A DNA stretch of 64,000 bases, from NCBI GenBank assembly GCA_023548195.1, contig JAJHZJ010000414.1, forward strand, positions 2,007,676 through 2,071,675. Reading direction: 5' to 3'. The DNA is from Bettongia penicillata ogilbyi (Eukaryota; Chordata; Mammalia; Diprotodontia; Potoroidae). Of the stretch, positions 58,520-64,000 are shown one piece after another (position 1 is the first letter of the stretch; the number at the start of each line of letters is the position of its first letter). The translations under genes were made by a program, and so were the position numbers. The notes under the pieces are model-generated. The model made no database searches. It was not told where the DNA came from and saw only the letters and a list, made by a program, of their open reading frames with translations.

Positions 58520-59345
58520 AGAGCTGCCTTTAAAACTAAGAGGTCAAAGGATAGGAACAGGCAGTTTTCAAAAGAAAAAATACTAGTTGTGAACAAGCAT
58601 AGTAAAGAATACTAAAACATGAAAGAATACACTAGCAATAAAGTGTCAGGTCAAAGGTGTCTTTTCACACTTAAAAACTGATAAAGAGGACAAAAGATGA
58701 GAAAAATCAGGCTGAAAGGTGGGAATGATTAATGCTGGAAGGGCTAAAGCAAGATAGGCACGCTGATGCATTGTTGGTGGATTATCGTTTGATGGAGACA
58801 TTTTGGAAAGTACTTTGAATTACATTTTTTTAAAAAAAAAACCTGACTCAAATTTCTACATCCTTTGACCCAATGATTCTGCTGCTAGATATATATCCCA
58901 ATGGAATCAGGGACAAAAAGAAAGGTTGCATAAACACAAAAACATTTCCTGCAGCACTTTTTGTGGTAGCAGAGCACCAGAAGCAAAGTAGATTCCCATT
59001 GACTGGGGGATGCGGTACATGAATGAAATAGTGTATTACTGTGCTGCAAGAAATTTTTAATATGAAAAGTACAGAAGAGCATGAAAAGACATAAACTGAT
59101 ACAAAATGAAGTAAGCAGGGCCAGGAAAAAATATACATAATGACCACCACAATATAAATGGCAAAGACAAAAATAGCATCAAAATAATAAAAATTCTGTG
59201 CTGCAAGAAGATAATGATCAATGTTGGCTCCAAGGAATAGATATGAGATTATATTTCTTCCCCTGTATTTGCAGAAAGGGAGGGCATGGGTTTGGAACAC
59301 TTCATATAATGTCAGACTTTTTCAATATTATTCATTTTTCTAAAC
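58520..59345 (+). mobile_element. Older L1-like ORF2 C-terminus and 3' UTR
   Basis: AAGGATAGGAACAGGCAGTT, TTTGACCCAATGATTCTGC and TATATATCCCAATGGAATC are L1 ORF2 C-terminal codons in plus orientation, decayed. The element ends near TTTTTTTTAATAC (59370). Confidence 0.65.
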
Positions 59346-59733
59346 TTTTTTTGCACTTAATTTTTTTTTAATACAAAGATTTCTTTCAGAGATAGTGAAT
59401 AGAATGCTATAGGAAAACATTTCAGTGATGCAAAAAGAAGAGATATACTAAAATATTATTTTTGAAAAAGAAGAAACAAACAGTTTCTGCCCTCAAAGGG
59501 TTTATATTCCACTGGAGAAAAGTAAGGCAAATGCAGAACTGTGGAGATCCAGGTATGTATGTTACTCTGGTCTGAGAGGGAGTATGTGTAGGAGTTTGGG
59601 TCCTTGTGCCCAGTCATATATACTACTATGCCAGTCCCCCATTACACTACATGACCATTAGAGATAAATGGTATATCACAACATTATAATTATGTTAACC
59701 ATTATATTAGTGTAAATTATTTAAAGAAAATAC

Positions 59734-59883
59734 CTTTTTTGAGGACAAATGTGCTGTCTGTTGAATTGACAATAACATCAGACTCTTCCTTAGTGATGTC
59801 CCCAGAAGCAACCTGGAAGGTAATGGATCCAATCTTCTTTTCATATACTCCCAATTCAGGGCTAGAAATAGTGTCAAGTAAAT
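59734..59883 (-). CDS. PARP14: PARP14 exon: start of macrodomain 3
   Basis: Acceptor TATTCTCTTTAG, donor GTATTT, 150 nt, phase 1 at both ends. It encodes [19 protein letters not shown] and then [30 protein letters not shown]. The GDITKE..DVIVNST motif is the adenine and ribose contact strand of a macrodomain. Confidence 0.95.
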
Positions 59884-60503
59884 CTAAAGAGAATAAAAAG
59901 AACTGAAGGAGCAAATATGATTTTGTGACTATTATTATCAGATTCTGTTGTATGTCTCTCTCTTACTCTTCCCTCTTCCCTTTAAGGTAGTCTCTCTTAA
60001 CTTTTTCAAATCCTCTGTTTATGGTTAAAATTTTCTCTATTGGGTGACAGACATTTAAAAATAGCATATGAATCATATGGAGCATTAATTGCATAACCAA
60101 ACTGGATGAGTTAGAAACATCTAGCTGATTGAGGTTAAGGTATTTTGGCCAGTCTGAGAAAAATATTGGGCTTATCCTATATCATTCAAGAAGATGGCCT
60201 CAGGCCAAATAACCTGATTGATAAAATCACGATTGATAAAATATCATGATTGATAAAAATGACTAGCACTTAGCATAGAGCTGGGCACACAATAAGCAGT
60301 TAATTTTAAAATGCTTTATTTATGTATCCATTAGCTACCTATCTAGTATTTCTATATGATTAGAAATATTATATATGGTTTTATATCTCCTCTATTACTT
60401 CCCTATTTTTAATACAAACCATTACATTTGTCTACATTTTGACTACCACTAAATTATTAGTAAACAATGGTAAAAAAAATTTAAGAAAATAACTTTACTA
60501 GAC
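59884..60503. other. Short PARP14 intron, nothing recognised
   Basis: AT-rich intron between the linker exon and the macrodomain 3 exon; no clear repeat. Confidence 0.5.
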
Positions 60504-60582
60504 CTTGCATATCATTGGTGTTGGATACTCTGCCACTGGTAGTATTTTCATCAGTATATTTAGTGAATTCTCTTTCAAATGC
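60504..60582 (-). CDS. PARP14: PARP14 exon: linker between macrodomains 2 and 3
   Basis: Acceptor TTTTTCCAG, donor GTCTAG, 79 nt, phase 0 to phase 1. It encodes AFEREFTKYTDENTTSGRVS and then NTNDMQ, aligning with the AFSxEF linker of PARP14. Too short to see as an open frame; supported by phase and position. Confidence 0.9.
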
Positions 60583-60829
60583 CTGGAAAAAGAAAGCCAT
60601 CTACTGAATGTAGCAATTGTCAGTATAAATATAAATGAGATTTTTTTAGAGAACCATAGGCAGCAAAAAAATAAGGACATAGCTCTATGGCTGGTGATTA
60701 CAATGACACATTCCCAGCAGAAATTTCATTTCTAAAAGCTCATTTAAAAACATCCTAACATTTAATAAGGAGCAGAGCCAGAATCTTATTCCAAAGTGTG
60801 CTGTATTAGAATTCAAATGATCTGACCTA

Positions 60830-60975
60830 GATTTGTGGCTATTTGGCTTATTTCCTGTGTGGTCTTTGACAAAGCACTTAACGTCTCTGGGTTTCAGATT
60901 CATAGCTTATAAAACAGGGAGTTGGACTAGATGACCTCCAATGATCCTTCTAGCTCTAAATCTATGATAGCATAA
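60830..60975 (+). repeat. MIR/MON1-like SINE 3' half
   Basis: TTTGACAAAGCACTTAACG, GTTGGACTAGATGACCTCC and TTCTAGCTCTAAATCTATGA. Confidence 0.7.
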
Positions 60976-61554
60976 TTAAAAGATCATAAATAAATCTTTA
61001 AGGAAGACTTGGAACCTTTTTTTATATGGTTGTTAATAGGTTGGATTTCTTTCTTTCAGAAATGCCTGTTCAAATTTTGTGATCATTTGATCATTATGTT
61101 CTTTTGTATTTGGCTACCTTACTTAAATAGTATGGATATGACACCTCCATTAGAGATAATTCTTGCAAAGTTTCATTTTTAAATTTTAACTAGTGTTGGC
61201 TTTGATTACACAAACTATTTAGTTTCATGTAATCAAATATGTCCATTCTTTCTTCTATGGTTTTGAACTTTTCTTCTAGTGGGGATAGCATTTTATTCAT
61301 TGTACCTCTAATTTATTTATGATGTACCGTTTATATCTGTCATGTATCAGTTTAGTAGTTTTCTTCATGTGTGGTATGAGTTGCAGGTCTTAACCTGACT
61401 TCTACCAGATTGTTTTCTAATAATCTCAGCCATTTTCATTAAGTAGAGAGACCTAATCCTAGCAGTTAAGGCCTTTGGGTTTGTTAGTTTGCTGAACATA
61501 TGGCTACTGTATTTGTCTGTTTTTGTATATTGTATACCTCATCTGATCTAACGG

Positions 61555-61690
61555 TCAATCTCTCTCTCTCTCTCTGTCTCTGTGTCTGTATCTGTCTCTC
61601 TGTCTCTGTGTCTGTCTGTCTGTCTGTCTGTCTCTGTCTCTCTCTCTGCCTGTCTGTCTCTGTTTCTTTCCGTCTGTCTGACTCTCGGTG
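61555..61690. repeat. (TC)n/(TCTG)n microsatellite
   Basis: About 130 bases of TCTC, TCTG and CTGTCTGT units. Confidence 0.95.
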
Positions 61691-61699
61691 ATTGTTGTC

Positions 61700-61925
61700 T
61701 CAGCACAGCTCTTTGTGATCTGATTTAGAGTTTTCTTAGCAAAGACAATAGGGTGGTTTGCCATTTCCTTCTCTGGTTTATTTTAAAGATGAGAAACTAA
61801 CACTCAATAGGGATAAGTGACTTTTGCAGGATCACACAGCTGAGAAGTGTCTGAGGCCAGATTTGAATTCATGAAGATAGGTCTTCCTGATTCCAAGCCC
61901 AGTGTTCTATCCACTGCACCACTGT
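61700..61925 (-). repeat. Marsupial tRNA-derived SINE (minus)
   Basis: GTGGTTTGCCATTTCCTTCT, TCACACAGCTGAGAAGTGTC, TTCCTGATTCCAAGCCCAGT and TCTATCCACTGCACCACTGT are the reverse of the SINE at 56172. Confidence 0.85.
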
Positions 61926-61944
61926 AATGATAATTTTAGGTTAA

Positions 61945-62395
61945 TAGTATGTTGGGGGAAGAATTAAAAATCTTCCCAACCCATTAACAGGCCTCAATAA
62001 CTTTTGTTAATTTCTGTTGAGGCACTGGGTCAGAAGGTTTTACCCTCTGACTCTGAAAAGTGTATAAATATTCTGAGGTGAGGTTGTATTTAGGGGCTTA
62101 GTTTTTAGAAGAAGGTTCCTGTGCCAGATGAGACTCTGGGAAGCCTCAGAGGAGTCCCTTGACTTTGAAAATCCAGATAGTGCTTCTCTCTCTGGTAACT
62201 ATGCATGTATGGTCAGACTGTTGGATCTGTCTGTTGATCTGTGATGTATGTATTGTTCATGGTAGGAATCTCTGTCTGTTGATATTTATTTCTCTGTGCT
62301 TTCTCTGAAGTTCAGGGTGCTGACTTTCCCCCCTGAACTAAGTGAATAAAATATATATGTGCTTGATTAAAGTGATTATTGACACCTCAAAAGTT
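61945..62395 (+). mobile_element. Possible solo LTR (plus strand)
   Basis: Starts near TGTTGGGGGAAG (61951), contains a TATA-like AGTGTATAAATATTC (62060) and an AATAAA signal at 62344 followed by a GT-rich stretch, and ends near GACACCTCA. It is embedded in a broken L1. No retroviral coding sequence is present, and no target duplication is confirmed. Confidence 0.4.
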
Positions 62396-62929
62396 GCTTT
62401 CCTTTTAGAAAAGTAATCTATATGATAGCAGGACTTCCTGTGTATGTCAGGGTGCTTGCTTTTACAACCACTTAGCTGCTCTGATCCTTTAATCAGTATC
62501 AAACAGTTTTGGTGATATTGCTTTGGTGAGTTCAAATTTGGGTGTTGCTAAACTTCTGTCCTTCCATTTTTTTCATTATGTTCTTTGAAATGAATTTTGT
62601 TGGTATTTTTTCAAGTTCTATAAACTAATCCTTTTACAGACTTATTGGTTTAGCACTGATCAAGTAAATAAATTTAAAGACACTCCAATTTTTATTATAT
62701 TGGCCCTACCAACTCATGGATAATGAATATTTTTCCAATTACTTAGGCCTGTCTCCATTTCTGTAAAGGGTATTTTACATTTTATTAATATAGTTCCTCT
62801 GTCTGTCTTGGTAGGTAAACTATCAAATATTTTATATATTCTGTAGTTATTCAGATTGAAATTTCTCTTTCTATTTTGAAAGAAGGTTATTTGATAGGTA
62901 GCATTTTCAAAGGATATTTGTATATGCAT

Positions 62930-63076
62930 GTGTTAATATATTTAAAATATATGCACATATATATGTACACATGTATTTATATACACATTTATATATGATT
63001 ACAATGTGTATATTATATTTATACATACACACATTATATATATTCATACATGTATATATAGAAATATAAAATAGAG
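62930..63076. repeat. TATACA/ATATGT-rich repeat
   Basis: Alternating TATATACACATG-type AT-rich repeat. Confidence 0.85.
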
Positions 63077-63368
63077 ATATACATAAATAAACTTTCAAAA
63101 TACTTTTCTATCCTGAAGCAGTCATAAGTAGTGTTTTCATAAATTTCCCTCTCTTTCCACATATTTATGTATGCATATTCATATATATAGTAAATATATT
63201 TTTATCTATGTATCTTATAAATACCATCTCTCAAAGTTCAGGAGAAGTCTTCCTTCAAGAGAAAAAGAGCATATAGATTGATAGGTTGAAAATACATTTT
63301 TAATTTTGCTAGAGGCATAGATTTAAAAACTTTTTGTCAACTTAATTCCAAGAAAATTCCACTATTAC

Positions 63369-63590
63369 CTGAATGATGTTAGTATCACTGGGATGCAACA
63401 GAAAGCACACTTCTTTTAGATTCTTCAAAGATGTTGAACTACTGAATTTGAACACCTGGGAAAGGGTTAATTCTGCAAAAATGGTTTTTGGAAATCTCAA
63501 ATTTTCTGTTCCAATTGCTGGAAAAGTGATTGATGTTAAAGATAGGGAGGCAGTGGTTTCCAGGCATTCAGTGATAATGTCTTCCATGAT
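63369..63590 (-). CDS. PARP14: PARP14 exon: C-terminal part of macrodomain 2
   Basis: Acceptor CTATTTTTCAG, donor GTAATA, 222 nt, phase 0 at both ends. It encodes [20 protein letters not shown], then [20 protein letters not shown] and [14 protein letters not shown]. This is the last loop, helix and strand of the second macrodomain. Human PARP14 has GTGNLGFP here, while this copy has GTENLRFP, so two glycines of the phosphate-binding loop are replaced by Glu and Arg. Everything else in the exon is conserved, so the exon is real and spliced in frame. Confidence 0.94.
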
Positions 63591-64000
63591 CTGAAAAATA
63601 GCAAATATTTTCATGTAAATCAGATACTAGCATAAGAAATGGGGGATGCTGCCAAAGGAGAATGAGGTGTGCCCTCATGTCTGCAGGGACATTCAACTGT
63701 CAATTGGTCTTTAGGGATATGTATATGTTGGAGAATGACACGTGTAATAGCTAGTGAGACGAAGAAGAAAGAGAAATAAAATTTTTAATAACTCTGACTT
63801 AATTCATTTTCTTACAGCTTTTGTGAAGAGAAAAGGGAAAAAGAAGAAAGAATGGTTTAGTGCAGCCACCTCAGAGGACTGATTTACTGGGGAGTTCCAC
63901 CTACTACTGCTTAATTGGCAAAAATGTGTAACAGACCACATATGATTTAGGTTCATAAATTTCACAAGTCTAAACAGAAGACAAAAATATGAGAGAAAAA
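63591..64000. other. PARP14 intron, nothing recognised
   Basis: Intron upstream of the macrodomain 2 exon. The preceding coding exon lies outside the window. Confidence 0.6.

Larger units (their letters stand above)
61000..62890 (-). mobile_element. Old L1 ORF2, interrupted
   Basis: 61000-61510 and 62480-62890 read as minus-strand L1 ORF2 connection-region sequence (compare 51100-51900; for example TTTATTATATTGGC and GGTAGGTAAACTATCAAATA near 62815). Between them lie a microsatellite, a SINE and a possible LTR. Confidence 0.65.
16555..63590 (-). other. PARP14: PARP14 gene span (3' part; 5' exons outside window)
   Basis: Ten coding exons spread over 47 kb read on the minus strand and are listed separately. 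Exon phases match at every junction and sum to 2088 nt ending in TAA. The presence of a WWE domain between macrodomain 3 and the catalytic domain identifies PARP14 rather than PARP15. PARP14 is an interferon-induced, mainly cytosolic and nuclear mono-ADP-ribosyltransferase; in humans it sits beside PARP15, DTX3L and PARP9. The interval also contains L1s, HAL1s and a PAIP1 pseudogene in its introns. Exons encoding the N-terminal RRM/KH region, macrodomain 1 and most of macrodomain 2 are not in the window. Confidence 0.93.

Noticed and set aside
58848..59300. 150-codon frame with membrane-like stretches
   Set aside because: It is the antisense of an old L1 ORF2 and 3' UTR fragment.
16555..63590. 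Assignment to PARP15 instead of PARP14
   Set aside because: PARP15 lacks the WWE domain, which is clearly encoded at 36981-37580.
1..64000. A new multi-gene or defence-like system
   Set aside because: Every well-supported reading frame is a PARP14 exon, a retrotransposon ORF or a PAIP1 retrocopy. Nothing else shows coding constraint by eye.

Overview
This is a piece of a mammalian, almost certainly marsupial, nuclear genome. It is AT-rich and CpG-poor, has long introns, and is densely packed with LINE-1 (L1) and ORF2-less half-L1 (HAL1) retrotransposons, tRNA-derived marsupial-type SINEs and dinucleotide microsatellites. I see no bacterial genes, operons, CRISPR arrays or rRNA genes. The window cannot settle the species; several marsupial lineages would fit.

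The only protein-coding gene I can support is the 3' part of PARP14, a macrodomain mono-ADP-ribosyltransferase of the interferon response, on the minus strand. Ten coding exons were assembled by hand from splice sites and phase: 63590-63369, 60582-60504, 59883-59734, 43744-43682, 42089-41922, 37883-37677, 37580-36981, 34455-34322, 25343-25169 and 16844-16555. All phases agree and the total is 2088 nt, or 695 codons plus TAA. They encode the end of macrodomain 2, a linker, all of macrodomain 3, a KH-like/linker region, the WWE domain and the complete H-Y-L catalytic domain. Exons 5' of macrodomain 2 lie beyond base 64000. The last exon runs into old L1 sequence downstream of the stop codon.

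Layout: 1-1734 has no recognised feature. 1735-7446 is a minus-strand HAL1 split by a second complete HAL1. 7447-11748 is intergenic sequence with one possible LTR. 11749-14760 holds a microsatellite, a HAL1, a 5'-inverted L1 and a TA-rich microsatellite. 14730-16395 is L1 debris abutting the PARP14 3' end. The 16844-25169 intron holds a near-full-length L1. The 25343-34322 intron holds a HAL1 with clear target-site duplications and GC-rich 5' monomers, and then another HAL1-in-HAL1 nest. Introns between 37 and 43 kb hold old repeats. The 43744-59734 intron holds old HAL1s, an L1 with an unusually long flanking duplication, a HAL1/L1 mosaic, a PAIP1 processed pseudogene and SINEs. 59.9-64 kb holds PARP14 exons, broken L1 and a possible solo LTR.

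No undescribed multi-gene system is visible. The most interesting signals are (i) two substituted glycines in the phosphate-loop of PARP14 macrodomain 2, (ii) a recurrent PIP-box-like motif at the N-terminus of several HAL1 ORF1 subfamilies, (iii) tandem promoter-like monomers in a HAL1 5' UTR, and (iv) several datable nested insertions with target-site duplications.
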